DNA of 64,000 bases from Desulfosarcinaceae bacterium (GCA_030066015.1 JASJCL010000017.1:91183-155182), one strand, 5' to 3'; shown: positions 37,401 through 46,297, counted from the first letter of the stretch. Notes: a model not told the origin generated them from the sequence alone. Program-made: numbers and translations.

Positions 37401-38687
37401 ACCAGCGGCAAACGTTTCGGCGATCCCAGGCATCCGCTCCTGCTCAGCGTCCGATCCGGCGCTTCCATCTCGCAGCCCGGCATGATGGACACCTTTCTCG
37501 ATGTGGGGATCAATGCCGAGATTGCGGAGGGGCTGGCCGCCCGCACGGGCAACCCCTGGTTCGCTTGGGACAACTATCGGCGCTTCATCCAGTGCACGGG
37601 AATGGCCTACGGCATGGAGCGCGACGATTTCGACGCCATCATCAGCGAGTTCAAGCAGAAGCTGGGCATTCCGTTGAAACGCGGGTTCAGCGGCGGGCAG
37701 ATGAAGCAGATGGCCATGGCCTACCGCGAGCGGGTCGAAGGGGAGGGGTACACCGTGCCCGAGAATCCCATCGACCAATTGCAGAAGACGATCCAACTGG
37801 TGTTCGCCTCCTGGGAGTCGGAAAAAGCCCGCACCTATCGGGAGATCATGGGCATCTCCGACGACTGGGGCACGGCCGTCACCGTCCAGGAGATGGTGTT
37901 CGGCAACCTGGGACAAACCTCCGGTACGGGGGTGATCTTCACCCACAATCCACGCTGGTCGGGCGACACGCTCAACCTGTGGGGCGACTTCACCATCGGC
38001 AATCAGGGAGAGGACGTGGTCTCCGGTCTGGTGGCGACCCTGCCCATCTCCATCAAGCAGCAAGACATCGAGATGCGCGACACCGACATCACGCTGGAGA
38101 GCCATTTTCCCGAGATCTATCAGGCCATGAAGAACTGGGCCAACCTGCTGATCTACAAAAAGGGATGGAGTCCCCAGGAGATCGAGTTCACCTTCGAGCA
38201 GCCCAACGTGGCCTCCATATATGTCCTCCAAACGCGGGACATGGCGATCCGCGAACGCAAGCGGGTCCTCACCTTCGCCCTCCAGGAGAAGCAGAAAGCC
38301 CCACATCTGGGCAACGGCATCGGGGTGTCGGGGGGGGCCATGAGCGGGCGCGTGGTGTTCAATTTGGACGAGATCGACCGCTGGCGCTCACGGGAGCCCG
38401 CCAGCAGCCTCATTCTTCTGCGCAGCGACACGGTGCCCGACGACATCAAGGAGATCCACGCCGCCGACGGCCTCCTCACCGCCCGCGGGGGCGTCACCTC
38501 CCACGCATCGGTGGTCGCCCACCGTCTGGGGAAGACCTGTGTCGTGGGCTGTGCCGATCTGGTGTGCAACGAACGCAACGGCACGGGATGGTTCTCGGAC
38601 ACCGTCTTGAGATCGGGGGACTACATAAGTATTGACGGTCGCGGGGGAGCAGTCTATCAAGGCCTGATTGGAATAGATGAGACCTAA
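34407..38687 (+). CDS. PPDK/PEP-synthase-like protein with a long unique N-terminus
   Basis: A 1426-aa protein in two parts. Residues 1 to about 930 are helical and match no domain I know. Residues 937-1330 are the ATP-grasp half of pyruvate phosphate dikinase (YLGNKGLNLMKLRNFGLPVP, GASISQPGMMDTFLDVGIN, QEMVFGNLGQTSGTGV). Then comes the swivelling phosphohistidine domain, with GGVTSHASVVAHRLGKTC and the phospho-His near residue 1366. The PEP/pyruvate TIM barrel is absent, so it may phosphorylate another acceptor or act as a regulator. The ATG overlaps the PNP stop; alternative in-frame ATGs at 34467 and 34488 also exist, the last with GAGG 4 nt before it. The ATP half is PPDK-like. GAPDH follows after 127 nt. 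Confidence 0.8.
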   Translation: MDRRPGGPLTQGSEGYQVRSMHNHRGNMIKSQALQVNIADHHVDVDIDDRYTPLQVVMSKYFGLMEGVSVFLKELSHPYKNWQFIVSEARIYALDYFHLARAHEQGVAAVGILVDLFLEAIEADTPRRVKAEAADNLLLYLQKIIQEIDADQAAYVTLLERVFERLAVYPEAPFNLFVKSYYQIKRLAGTFLERIPAEAASCGALYRLTHRYLETTYRYWEGEGDPFKWFLEEVDAVEKATATQPHFAPVELVAIRALRARLAAIDAAAGANRRRAITELLALPVHGDYVETYRRIPQQLLRAAPDQGTGNRWKIIFLFHIMNIKGLSQIHEEALRDINRTVSWLIDNASHRYIRNLIDKTFSILSKRTAKYPATALTCILNMGKGVYRTDEIDLVNFFIDRVIQLGFQAPMVGGVDDDWQIRVNAAHLQNIRTWMELIELNPRFSIRLISNLIIHLSISGVFIKDTDLFPRDITRFLNSDIGRVYNQAKQLCRIFPVYFNDIGAEGRLRDISTRIDELSHRRDTLIHFLRKQSHVESSNRILAFMEATLHFWTTRDKRPLEPYLPPTIYVEIQSEGPLVDGVHALMAAMAEAGVKMPADLLSMDQAAIRVQTAQVTGVTDKDRERVELLIQFYQLLNQKYNLDFLQIQGHMDQLRSEALPDLTKLSRALEHPNLKTRLFLLLEYLDLLKAVILSPEQYAVREDIYKKRHFTVDIPSMYGSYHEMKFDALGLTFRIEALVNVLFEQLIEDIDLSLITKATFADIYDRLVLFDKALKLDGITSIELERQLDLLAHSLEVRGFTFTQYLDIFKGFAQAVKNIINDHFNNIHGTNLTRILATLPVVEIQPKFIGNGDPKLGIPGTGEREKLIHRVSEVFFRDRIAASLGLLQLDLFLSRIMSTLFHQSNKLPKEKLHRLLNYDPQRAMTSIVEANNRATGIIYLGNKGLNLMKLRNFGLPVPPGFIITTEAFRCREIIDGFLPAQQNFTEQVARQIALLERTSGKRFGDPRHPLLLSVRSGASISQPGMMDTFLDVGINAEIAEGLAARTGNPWFAWDNYRRFIQCTGMAYGMERDDFDAIISEFKQKLGIPLKRGFSGGQMKQMAMAYRERVEGEGYTVPENPIDQLQKTIQLVFASWESEKARTYREIMGISDDWGTAVTVQEMVFGNLGQTSGTGVIFTHNPRWSGDTLNLWGDFTIGNQGEDVVSGLVATLPISIKQQDIEMRDTDITLESHFPEIYQAMKNWANLLIYKKGWSPQEIEFTFEQPNVASIYVLQTRDMAIRERKRVLTFALQEKQKAPHLGNGIGVSGGAMSGRVVFNLDEIDRWRSREPASSLILLRSDTVPDDIKEIHAADGLLTARGGVTSHASVVAHRLGKTCVVGCADLVCNERNGTGWFSDTVLRSGDYISIDGRGGAVYQGLIGIDET

Positions 38688-38814
38688 GGAATTGATTATT
38701 TGAAGTGAATCCTGGATGTGGGTGGGCGATTGAAGGGGCACCAGAACCGGTCACGCCTCCTGGATCCCCATCACACCGGCAACGCCTCACCGATCAAATC
38801 AAAGGGAGACACGC

Positions 38815-40077
38815 ATGGACACGCCTTCTCAAGGCACTGGGGGCATCACCCTGGGCATCAACGGCCTGGGCCGCATCGGCAAACTCACCCTATGGCACCA
38901 CGTGGCGCGCAAGTTTTTTAGCGACATCGTGGTCAACATCGGCCGCGAAGCGGGCACCGGCTTGCGTGACATCGCCCATTATCTCGAACGCGACTCCAGC
39001 TACGGATCCCTGCACGGTTTTCTGTACGGCCACGCCGCCAAGCCGGTGATCGGCGACCTGGATGAAGCGGCGGGCACGATGCGGATCGACGGTATCAGGG
39101 TGCGCATCCTGCGCAGCAACCGCAATCCTGCCCATATCGCCTGGCGTGAGAACGACGTCCCCCTGGTGGTGGACACCACCGGTCAGTTCCTCGACCCAAC
39201 CCTGCCCCCCGACAGCCCCAAGGGGGCCCTGCGCGGCCACCTGGAGGCGGGCGCCCGCAAGGTGATCACCTCGGCCCCCTTCAAGATCGCCGACAAGGGC
39301 ATCCCCATGCCCGATGACGCCGTGACCACCGTTATGGGGATCAACGCCAACAGCTACGACCCGCGGCGTCACAAGCTGGTCTCCAACGCATCCTGTACCA
39401 CCACCTGTCTGGCCCACATGATGAAACCCCTGCTCAACGCCTTTGGGGCCAAGCGCATCCTCTCGGCGTCCATGGCCACGATTCACGCCGCCACCGGTTC
39501 CCAGCAAGTACTCGATCGACTGCCCAAGGCCGGCAAGAGCGATCTGCGCAAAAACCGCAGCATCCTCAACAACATCATTCTCACCACCACCGGCGCGGCC
39601 AAGGCCCTCGCCCTGGTGATTCCGGAGATGAATCAGATCGGCTTCATCGCTGAGTCGGTGCGCATCCCCACCAGCACGGGATCGCTCATTATCTTGGTGC
39701 TCTCGCTTCAGGAGCACATCAACCAGGATCCCATCGGGCGCCGAATGATCAACGAGGTCTATCGCCAGGCCGCGGAAGTGGACCCCAACAGCTACCTGCA
39801 CTACACAGAGAAGCAAAATGTCTCCGGCGACATCATCGGCATGCCCCGCGCCGCAGCCACCATCGAAGGCCACGAAACCCACACCCGCACGGCGGAGATC
39901 ACCATCGACCTGGAGAACGTGCCGGCCATCCCCGCCGCCCTGCGGGACCAGTTGGAAGACACCGTCATTCGCACCCCAGTGACCCAGGCCGTTATCTATG
40001 GCTGGTACGACAACGAGATGGGCAGCTATGTGAACATGCTGGGGGATAGAACCGTCACCATCGCCGAAAACATGTAA
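38815..40077 (+). CDS. gap: Divergent type I glyceraldehyde-3-phosphate dehydrogenase
   Basis: A 420-aa enzyme, about 85 residues longer than usual GAPDH. The NAD fold starts GINGLGRIGKLTLWHH. The catalytic Cys194 is in SNASCTTTCLAHMM, and the partner His224 in ATIHAATGSQQ, where most GAPDHs have TVHAYT. Late motifs TTTGAAKALALVIPEM and YGWYDNEMGSYVNM are present. It oxidises glyceraldehyde-3-phosphate to 1,3-bisphosphoglycerate, or does the reverse in gluconeogenesis. GGGAG sits before the ATG. The long N-terminal half and altered S-loop suggest a distinct cofactor or regulation; it follows the PPDK-like gene, so both may serve carbon flow around PEP. Confidence 0.88.
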   Translation: MDTPSQGTGGITLGINGLGRIGKLTLWHHVARKFFSDIVVNIGREAGTGLRDIAHYLERDSSYGSLHGFLYGHAAKPVIGDLDEAAGTMRIDGIRVRILRSNRNPAHIAWRENDVPLVVDTTGQFLDPTLPPDSPKGALRGHLEAGARKVITSAPFKIADKGIPMPDDAVTTVMGINANSYDPRRHKLVSNASCTTTCLAHMMKPLLNAFGAKRILSASMATIHAATGSQQVLDRLPKAGKSDLRKNRSILNNIILTTTGAAKALALVIPEMNQIGFIAESVRIPTSTGSLIILVLSLQEHINQDPIGRRMINEVYRQAAEVDPNSYLHYTEKQNVSGDIIGMPRAAATIEGHETHTRTAEITIDLENVPAIPAALRDQLEDTVIRTPVTQAVIYGWYDNEMGSYVNMLGDRTVTIAENM

Positions 40078-40143
40078 GGTCCATCGTTTCGGTGCCGCAG
40101 AGGACGGGGCGGCCGGCGGTAGAGCGGTGCCCCCCGCAAACAG

Positions 40144-40190
40144 CAAGGCGCCCAGGCGGACCAGAAGAGTGGTTTCGCTTGGGCGCCTTG
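40144..40190. terminator. Strong hairpin between convergent genes
   Basis: CAAGGCGCCCA (40144-40154) pairs perfectly with TGGGCGCCTTG (40180-40190) over 11 bp around a 25-nt loop. It lies between the ends of gap (+) and the response regulator (-) and is a good candidate for a shared terminator, though T runs are short. Confidence 0.6.
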
Positions 40191-40232
40191 TTGCGTTCAG
40201 ACGGGTGGGCGTGTCATCCCTCTCATCGACCG

Positions 40233-40808
40233 TCAGAGATTGTCCAACTCTTTGCGGGCCTCCTGGACACATACCGGACAATAGGTGGAGGTGGGCGCCA
40301 CACCGGCCCGTTCCCAAACGTACTTCTCGATGGAGATCCAGTCGCCGCTGCCGGGCGCCTTGCCCGAATCATCGCGGATCTTCTTGCAGACGCAGCAGAT
40401 GGGCAGCATCTTCTCATACACCCGGATCTTGCGGGCCATCTCGATCTGTTCCAGGCAGCGGGCCACGCGGAACTTCATCTCCTCCGGCTCGCACGGTTTG
40501 AGCAGATAATCGTCGGCATCCAGCCGCAACGCCTCGATGGCCGATCCCATGTCACCATATCCGGTGAGAATGATGACCATGGTCTCGCCGGTGCCCGTCT
40601 TTGCCGCTCGCAGCACCTCAATCCCATCGATGCCGCCCATGACCAGGTCGGTGATCACCAGGTCGAATGGCTGCTCCTCAACCAGGGCCACCGCTTTTTC
40701 GCCGCTCTGGGCGGTGACCACTTCGTAGCCTTCGTTCTCCAGATCCTTGCCAATGCCGGTGAGGATGAAGGGATCGTCGTCAACCAGTAACAACCTGTAA
40801 TTGCGCAT
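40233..40808 (-). CDS. Response regulator with C-terminal Cys (zinc-finger-like) module
   Basis: A 191-aa single receiver protein. The receiver domain (1-125) has the acidic pocket LLLVDDDPF, phospho-acceptor D54 in VITDLVMGG, Thr in ILTGYGD and Lys in DYLLKPCEP. After it comes LPICCVCKKIRDDSG, a W-x-IE-Y stretch and a C-terminal YCPVCVQEARKEL. This Cys-rich unit is common in hybrid kinases of deltaproteobacteria, and here it is directly tied to a receiver with no DNA-binding or enzymatic output. GAGGCG lies before the ATG. No kinase is adjacent on the same strand; rsmA and DUF2062 lie upstream. Confidence 0.85.
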   Translation of the reverse strand: MRNYRLLLVDDDPFILTGIGKDLENEGYEVVTAQSGEKAVALVEEQPFDLVITDLVMGGIDGIEVLRAAKTGTGETMVIILTGYGDMGSAIEALRLDADDYLLKPCEPEEMKFRVARCLEQIEMARKIRVYEKMLPICCVCKKIRDDSGKAPGSGDWISIEKYVWERAGVAPTSTYCPVCVQEARKELDNL

Positions 40809-40945
40809 GAACGCCTCGTGTGAACGATGAAGGGGATCGCTGCCGACAGCCGACGGCGGTTAGACCGAGGCGGCAGCGCGACGCGGCCTGCGGCAGTTCG
40901 CCGGGGGGCAAAGTTTCGCCATGGTAAAGAGGGCCACCTGTTTTG

Positions 40946-41818
40946 TCAAACCAAAGCCCCCTTCGGCGCGCTGCCCGGCATCGCTGGAAACTGGTTCGCC
41001 AGAGAAACGAATTCTGCGACGCTGAGCGTTTCCGCCCGTCGGCGTGGATCGATGGCGCACGCCAGGAGCCACTCTGAGACGGTGGGCGCAGGGAGTGTCA
41101 GATCACTTTGGCTTAGCGCGTTTTTCAGGGTTTTACGTCGTTTGCCGAAGGCCGCCCTCACGATGCGAAAGAGCAGGTCCTCGTCATCGGCCGGTATCTC
41201 GGGGGCGGCCTTGAATCGAATCTCCAAGATGGCCGAGGCCACCTTGGGTCGTGGGTGGAAACAGGTGGCCGCCACCTCGGCCAGGATCTTCACATCGGCG
41301 CAATACTGGAGCATGACGGAGAGCCGTCCGTAGGTCCTGCTGCCTGGGGGAGCGGCCAGGCGCTCGGCGAGCTCCTTCTGAAACATGAAGACCGCCCGCG
41401 AAACGTGTGCGCGGGCGGCCAAGAGCTTGAGCACCACCTGGCTGGAGATGTTGTAGGGCAGGTTGCCCATCACCACCATGGGGCCCGCCTCCGGTTCCAC
41501 CAGATCGGTTAAAGCGGCCCGCAGGATGTCGGCGTGCACCACGGTGGTGTTCTCATATCCGGCGGCCAGCAGCTCGTTCCGGAGGAGTTGGATCAAATCG
41601 CCGTCTTTCTCCACCGCCACCAATCGCCGCACCGTGGCGGCCAGCGGCAGGGTCAGGGCCCCCAGCCCGGCGCCGATCTCCAGCACAAGGTCGTCGGCGC
41701 GCAGCGACGCCTGGCGAACGATCCGCTCGGCGGTGGCGGATTCCACCAGAAAATTTTGTCCGTAGGCTTTTTTCGCCTTAAGATTCCAGGCTCTTAGAAG
41801 GGTTTGCGGTGCTGTCAT
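40946..41818 (-). CDS. rsmA: 16S rRNA dimethyladenosine transferase
   Basis: A 290-aa SAM-dependent RNA methyltransferase that dimethylates A1518 and A1519 of 16S rRNA. Motifs are KKAYGQNFLVESATAERIV, VLEIGAGLGALTLPLA (SAM), and the catalytic VVMGNLPYNISSQVV. The C-terminal KRRKTLKNAL region closes the family. I chose the ATG at 41818, which starts at the family N-terminus; the longer frame adds a non-conserved 11 residues. It is flanked by DUF2062 (upstream) and the response regulator (downstream) on the same strand. Confidence 0.97.
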   Translation of the reverse strand: MTAPQTLLRAWNLKAKKAYGQNFLVESATAERIVRQASLRADDLVLEIGAGLGALTLPLAATVRRLVAVEKDGDLIQLLRNELLAAGYENTTVVHADILRAALTDLVEPEAGPMVVMGNLPYNISSQVVLKLLAARAHVSRAVFMFQKELAERLAAPPGSRTYGRLSVMLQYCADVKILAEVAATCFHPRPKVASAILEIRFKAAPEIPADDEDLLFRIVRAAFGKRRKTLKNALSQSDLTLPAPTVSEWLLACAIDPRRRAETLSVAEFVSLANQFPAMPGSAPKGALV

Positions 41819-41933
41819 AGCCGTCACTGAATGGCGGGGTGGCGCCACCATGCCGGCTTCCGCGAGGAGCGGCGAGAGGATGTCCCACCTGCGTCGCGCC
41901 GAACGGCCGAGGGATGGCTGTGGCGGGGCGTTC

Positions 41934-42467
41934 TCACAATTTCGACGTCGGCAGACCGGTTTCGCACACCCCGTCCTTGCGCAGCCGGCAGACCAGCCGC
42001 CATGTCAGCGAATAGGCGATCAGGGCCGGCAATATCCCCAAGACGCAGCCGCCCAGCATCATGGCCAGGGTTACGTCGGCCCCCAAATCCAGCATGGCCG
42101 TGATCGATTCGTAGGGAATTTCAGCCGGCAGGTCGACCGGCATCAGCAGCGCACCGACCTTGTAGCTGCCGTAGTAGAGCAGGGGGATGGTGACCGGATT
42201 GCTGAACCAAACCCCGATGATGGCAGCTGGTTTGCTGCCTCGCAAAATGAAGGCCAAGGCGACGGCGATGATGGTGTGAAAGGGGATGGTCGGTGTAACG
42301 GCCACAAATACGCCGATTCCCATCCCCATGGCCACGTAGTGGGGATCTCCCTGAAGTCGGCGAATCCTCTCATAACCCCGACGCAGCCGCACCTGCCAGG
42401 AGGGACCCGCATCGACCAGATGCGGTTTAGGGGAGGGTGCCTGAGTTGGTGGTGACGGGCTATCCAT
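41934..42467 (-). CDS. DUF2062 membrane protein
   Basis: A 177-aa integral membrane protein of the DUF2062 family: VAMGMGIGVFVAVTPTIPFH is its signature, then several hydrophobic segments (about residues 45-65, 70-90, 95-110 and 130-155). The N-terminus is Pro-rich and soluble. Family members are common in Proteobacteria but have no proven function; some sit near glycosyltransferases. The start at 42467 has no strong ribosome site. It is divergent from the gene at 42776. Confidence 0.85.
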   Translation of the reverse strand: MDSPSPPTQAPSPKPHLVDAGPSWQVRLRRGYERIRRLQGDPHYVAMGMGIGVFVAVTPTIPFHTIIAVALAFILRGSKPAAIIGVWFSNPVTIPLLYYGSYKVGALLMPVDLPAEIPYESITAMLDLGADVTLAMMLGGCVLGILPALIAYSLTWRLVCRLRKDGVCETGLPTSKL

Positions 42468-42677
42468 GGTCTCGAATGGGGTCCTTGGGGTGTATACCGT
42501 GTGTAAGCGAGCAATCTGTCTCTGTTACCATGGGTGAAGGATGAATTCAATCGTGGCGCCGACACCCATCCCGGCGGCGGACCGCGCGCGACCCGCCATA
42601 AAACTTTTACGGGCCGGTTTCAACGACTAGTCAACATCGGATAACAACCCATTTTTCTTGTGTTTTCTGACCAATTC

Positions 42678-42706
42678 TTGACTTTTCCCTCAGAGTTACT
42701 TAGTCT
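42678..42706 (+). promoter_or_regulatory. Putative promoter for the 42776 gene
   Basis: TTGACT (42678-42683) is followed after 17 nt by TAGTCT (42701-42706), in an AT-rich stretch between divergent genes. The ATG is 70 nt downstream behind AGAGG. Nothing else is evident in the 308-bp gap. Confidence 0.4.
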
Positions 42707-42775
42707 TTCAAAGATATCAATTGCTTACCGTAGTGGCTGTTCCGGCGCCAAAACCCATCCCAACAAGAGGTATCG

Positions 42776-43159
42776 ATGCCGAAGAAAAAAGGTAAATCAC
42801 CAAGTTTCGACGCCATGGTGAAGTTCTTCATGCAATCCTACGACATCCCCACCAAAAAGGATATCGAACGGCTGATCATCCGGATGGACCGCATGGAAAA
42901 TCTGCTGCGCAGCATCTCCACCGGCGGACGCCGCCGGACCGCCGGCCGCAGCGGTAGCCGCGGTGGCGATGGCAAGCCCCCGGTCACCGCCGCCAACACC
43001 GTCCTGGATGTGATCCGGCTCTATCCCGATGGTATTGGTCTCGTGGATATCCAGGAGAAAACGGGCTATGGTGACAAGAAATTGCGCAACGTGATCTACC
43101 GCCTCAATCGAATGGGAAAGATCCGCCGGGTCAGTCGCGGCATCTATACGGCCACCTGA
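42776..43159 (+). CDS. Small basic protein with a winged-helix-like C-terminus
   Basis: A 127-aa protein. Residues 1-45 have a helical, basic-acidic region (SYDIPTKKDIERLIIRMDRM ENLL) resembling a coiled coil. Residues 48-65 are a Gly/Arg/Ser-rich linker. Residues 70-127 look like a winged helix (VIRLYPDGIGLVDIQEKTGY and KLRNVIYRLNRMGKI), ending in a beta wing (RRVSRGIYTAT). Such layout suggests a DNA-binding regulator, possibly a dimer. AGAGG is present before the ATG. It is followed by the M16 peptidase after 74 nt on the same strand. The name of the family is not known to me. Confidence 0.75.
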   Translation: MPKKKGKSPSFDAMVKFFMQSYDIPTKKDIERLIIRMDRMENLLRSISTGGRRRTAGRSGSRGGDGKPPVTAANTVLDVIRLYPDGIGLVDIQEKTGYGDKKLRNVIYRLNRMGKIRRVSRGIYTAT

Positions 43160-43233
43160 AGGGCGCTGCCATCAACACCAGCTCCCGACGTGCAATACAC
43201 CCCGCAAACCCCTTTACCGAAAGATGACTCGCC

Positions 43234-46224
43234 ATGACAGAAAAGACGCAAGACCCCAATGCCGGTCTCGAGGTCGGCCAAGAGCTGCACGGCTACCAAG
43301 TGGAAAAACGAGCCGTTCTGGCGGATATCGACGCCGTTCTCTTCGAGCTCAGCCATTTGGCCACCGGCGCCCGCCATGTGCATATCCAGCGCCAAGACGC
43401 GGAGAACAGCTTCGGAGTGGCCTTCAAGACCGTCCCCAGCGATTCCACCGGTGTGGCCCACATCCTCGAACACACGGTATTGTGCGGGTCCCGTAAATTT
43501 CCCGTCCGCGATCCCTTTTTCTCCATGCTCAAACGCAGTCTGTCCACCTTCATGAACGCCTTTACCGCGTCTGACTGGACCATGTATCCCTTCTGCACGC
43601 AGAACCGCAAGGACTACTACAACCTGATGGATGTCTATCTGGACTCCTGTTTCTTCCCCGACATCGCCGAGCTGAGCTTCAAGCAGGAGGGGCATCGCCT
43701 GGAATTGGAACCGGTTTCGGACGAGACGGGGCAGCCCGCTGCGGATCAGCTCGTCTACAAGGGGGTCGTATACAACGAGATGAAGGGCGCCATGTCGGCG
43801 CCCGACCAGGTGATGGGGCGTTCCCTCCTCAACGCCCTTTACCCCGACACCACCTACAGCAACAACAGCGGCGGCGACCCGGCGGTCATTCCCAACCTCA
43901 CCTGGGAACAGCTGAAGACCTTCCATCAGCGCCACTATCACCCCAGCAACGCCTACTTCTACACCTATGGCGACCTGCCCCTGGCCGACCACCTGGCCTT
44001 CATCGCAGATAAGGTCCTCAACCATTTCGACGCCATCGACCCCAAGACAGATGTGCCCTCCCAGCCCCGCTGGCAGGCGCCGCAAACCGTCCGATACCCC
44101 TACCCGCTGGCCAAGTCGGAAGCGCCGGCCCAGCGCTGCCAGGTGGCCCTGGCCTGGCTCATGGCCGACATCCAGGATACCTTTGACGTGCTGACCCTGG
44201 CTGTCCTGGAGCAGGTGCTGCTGGGCAACGCCGCGTCCCCGCTGCGAAAAGCCCTCATGGACGCGAACCTGGGATCGGCCCTGAGCGATGGGACCGGCTT
44301 TGACGCCGACAATCGGGACACCATGTTCGCCTGCGGCCTCAAGGAGGTGAAAGAAAGCGACGGCGATCGCATTGAAGCCCTCATCCTGGAGGTGCTGCGC
44401 CATCTGGTGGAGGATGGCATCGACCCCCAGATGACGGCATCCGCCATCCATCAGATCGAATTTCACCGCAAGGAGATCACCAACACCCCTTACCCATACG
44501 GTCTCAAGCTCCTCATCGGCTTTGCCGGCAGCTGGCTTCACGGCGTGGACCCCCAACGGCTGCTCGATTTCGAGAACGACCTGCAGCGCCTCAAGGAAGC
44601 GTTGGACCAGGGCCCTTATTTGGAAGAGAAGCTCAAGGCCTACCTCCTAGACAATACACACCGAATTCGCTTCACCCTCTACCCTGACCAGGAGATGCAG
44701 GCCCGTGAGGCGGATCGCGTGCGGGCCGAGTTGGACACCATTCAGTCTCAGCTGAGCGCCACCGATGTGGCCCGCCTCAAGGCGGACGCCGCCGCCCTCA
44801 AGCAGCTACAGGAGACCACCGAGGATCTCTCTGTGCTGCCCACCCTGGCGCTGAGTGACATTCCTGCAGAGATCACCACCATCGAGCCCACCACGGCCGA
44901 CGAAGGGCAGCCGGCCGTGACCTATGCGCAATCCACCTCCGGCATCTTCTATTTTGAAGGGGCCATCTCCGCCGCTGGACTATCGGAAGAGGTGATCCCC
45001 TTGGTACCCTTCTTCTGTTTCGCCCTCACCAAATGCGGCACCAAAACGCGCGACTACGTTACCCTGGCCCGTGAATTGGACCTGTACACCGGGGGCGTGG
45101 GTGCGTCGGCCCACGCCCGGGCGCGCTTCGATGACGAGGGCGCCTGCCTGCCCTTCGTGGCCTTCAACGGCAAGAGCTTGACGCGCAACCAGGATCGGTT
45201 GCTCGACTTGATTCGCGAGCTGCTGCTGGCGGTGGACTTCAGCAACGTGGAGCGCCTGCGCCAGTTGGTTCTGGAGTATCGTGCCGGTCTGGAAGCCATG
45301 GTGGTCCACAATGGTCACCGACTGGCCATCTCACTGGCCTCGCGCAACTTTTCCGAGACCAACGCCCTGGACGAGCATTGGGGCGGTATCCATCATCTGC
45401 GGTCCATCAAAGCCCTCAGCGACACCTTGGACGGGACCGCCCTTTCGGCGCTAGCGGACCGGCTCAACAACCTGGCCCAGCAGCTTTGCACCCGTGAACG
45501 ATTCCAGCTGGCCTTGGTGGGAGAAGCGGCGATGCTCACCGCGGCCGAGGGCCCCATCCGGGATCTGACGACCGCCTTGCCGACGGGAAGCCCAGTCTCC
45601 GACGCCCCCCTCATACAGCCCACAGATGATTACCCCTACGAGGGCTGGACCACGTCCACGGCAGTGAGCTTTGTGGCCCAGACACGTCCCGCCGTGCGCA
45701 TGGGTCACGCCGACGCGCCGGGACTGGCCGTCTTGGCCAAAATGCTGCGCTCTCTCTATCTCCATCGCGAAATCCGCGAAAAGGGCGGTGCTTATGGCGG
45801 CTTCGCCCTCTACAATCCCCAGGACGGCCTCTTTAGCCTGGGCTCCTACCGCGACCCCCATGTGGCCAACACCCTGGCTGTTTATGACGGGGCAAGGGCA
45901 TTTGTCTGCGACGGGACCTACACGGCGGAGGACATCAAGGAGGCGATCCTGCAGGTCTGCTCCGAAATCGACAAACCCGACCCTCCCGGCCCGGCAGCCC
46001 GCAAGGCATTCTATCGACGCATCATCGGCCTCAGTGATGCCGATCGACAAGCCTTCAAGGCCGGCCTGCTCGAACTGGACAAGTACAAGGTGCAGCGCGT
46101 GGCCCGCCGCTACTGGGCACCGGAAAACGAGGCGGTGGCGATCGCCGTCATCTCCAGCGCCGAGAAGCTGGCCGAGGTCAATCCCCGCCTGCCGCGCGGG
46201 CCGCTGACGATTCGTACCATCTAA
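43234..46224 (+). CDS. M16C zinc metallopeptidase (PreP-like presequence protease)
   Basis: A 996-aa insulinase-family peptidase that degrades peptides in an enclosed chamber. The inverted zinc motif HxxEH is H76-I-L-E79-H80 within VAHILEHTVLCGSRKFP. The third ligand is the Glu in GVVYNEMKGAMS. The second half is a non-catalytic repeat, and the last part (KGGAYGGFALYNPQDG) holds the Arg/Tyr-type substrate region. Its length and order match the M16C group (PreP/Cym1), not shorter M16B. No signal peptide is seen, so it acts in the cytoplasm, where it could clear short peptides. The start at 43234 has GAAAGATG at about 9 nt. Confidence 0.93.
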   Translation: MTEKTQDPNAGLEVGQELHGYQVEKRAVLADIDAVLFELSHLATGARHVHIQRQDAENSFGVAFKTVPSDSTGVAHILEHTVLCGSRKFPVRDPFFSMLKRSLSTFMNAFTASDWTMYPFCTQNRKDYYNLMDVYLDSCFFPDIAELSFKQEGHRLELEPVSDETGQPAADQLVYKGVVYNEMKGAMSAPDQVMGRSLLNALYPDTTYSNNSGGDPAVIPNLTWEQLKTFHQRHYHPSNAYFYTYGDLPLADHLAFIADKVLNHFDAIDPKTDVPSQPRWQAPQTVRYPYPLAKSEAPAQRCQVALAWLMADIQDTFDVLTLAVLEQVLLGNAASPLRKALMDANLGSALSDGTGFDADNRDTMFACGLKEVKESDGDRIEALILEVLRHLVEDGIDPQMTASAIHQIEFHRKEITNTPYPYGLKLLIGFAGSWLHGVDPQRLLDFENDLQRLKEALDQGPYLEEKLKAYLLDNTHRIRFTLYPDQEMQAREADRVRAELDTIQSQLSATDVARLKADAAALKQLQETTEDLSVLPTLALSDIPAEITTIEPTTADEGQPAVTYAQSTSGIFYFEGAISAAGLSEEVIPLVPFFCFALTKCGTKTRDYVTLARELDLYTGGVGASAHARARFDDEGACLPFVAFNGKSLTRNQDRLLDLIRELLLAVDFSNVERLRQLVLEYRAGLEAMVVHNGHRLAISLASRNFSETNALDEHWGGIHHLRSIKALSDTLDGTALSALADRLNNLAQQLCTRERFQLALVGEAAMLTAAEGPIRDLTTALPTGSPVSDAPLIQPTDDYPYEGWTTSTAVSFVAQTRPAVRMGHADAPGLAVLAKMLRSLYLHREIREKGGAYGGFALYNPQDGLFSLGSYRDPHVANTLAVYDGARAFVCDGTYTAEDIKEAILQVCSEIDKPDPPGPAARKAFYRRIIGLSDADRQAFKAGLLELDKYKVQRVARRYWAPENEAVAIAVISSAEKLAEVNPRLPRGPLTIRTI

Positions 46225-46297
46225 AATCCGGATGTGCCCCCCTGGCTGGGTATGGTTCCTGCAGTGGATATCGTCCATACCTGTCCGAGGGGGGCCT

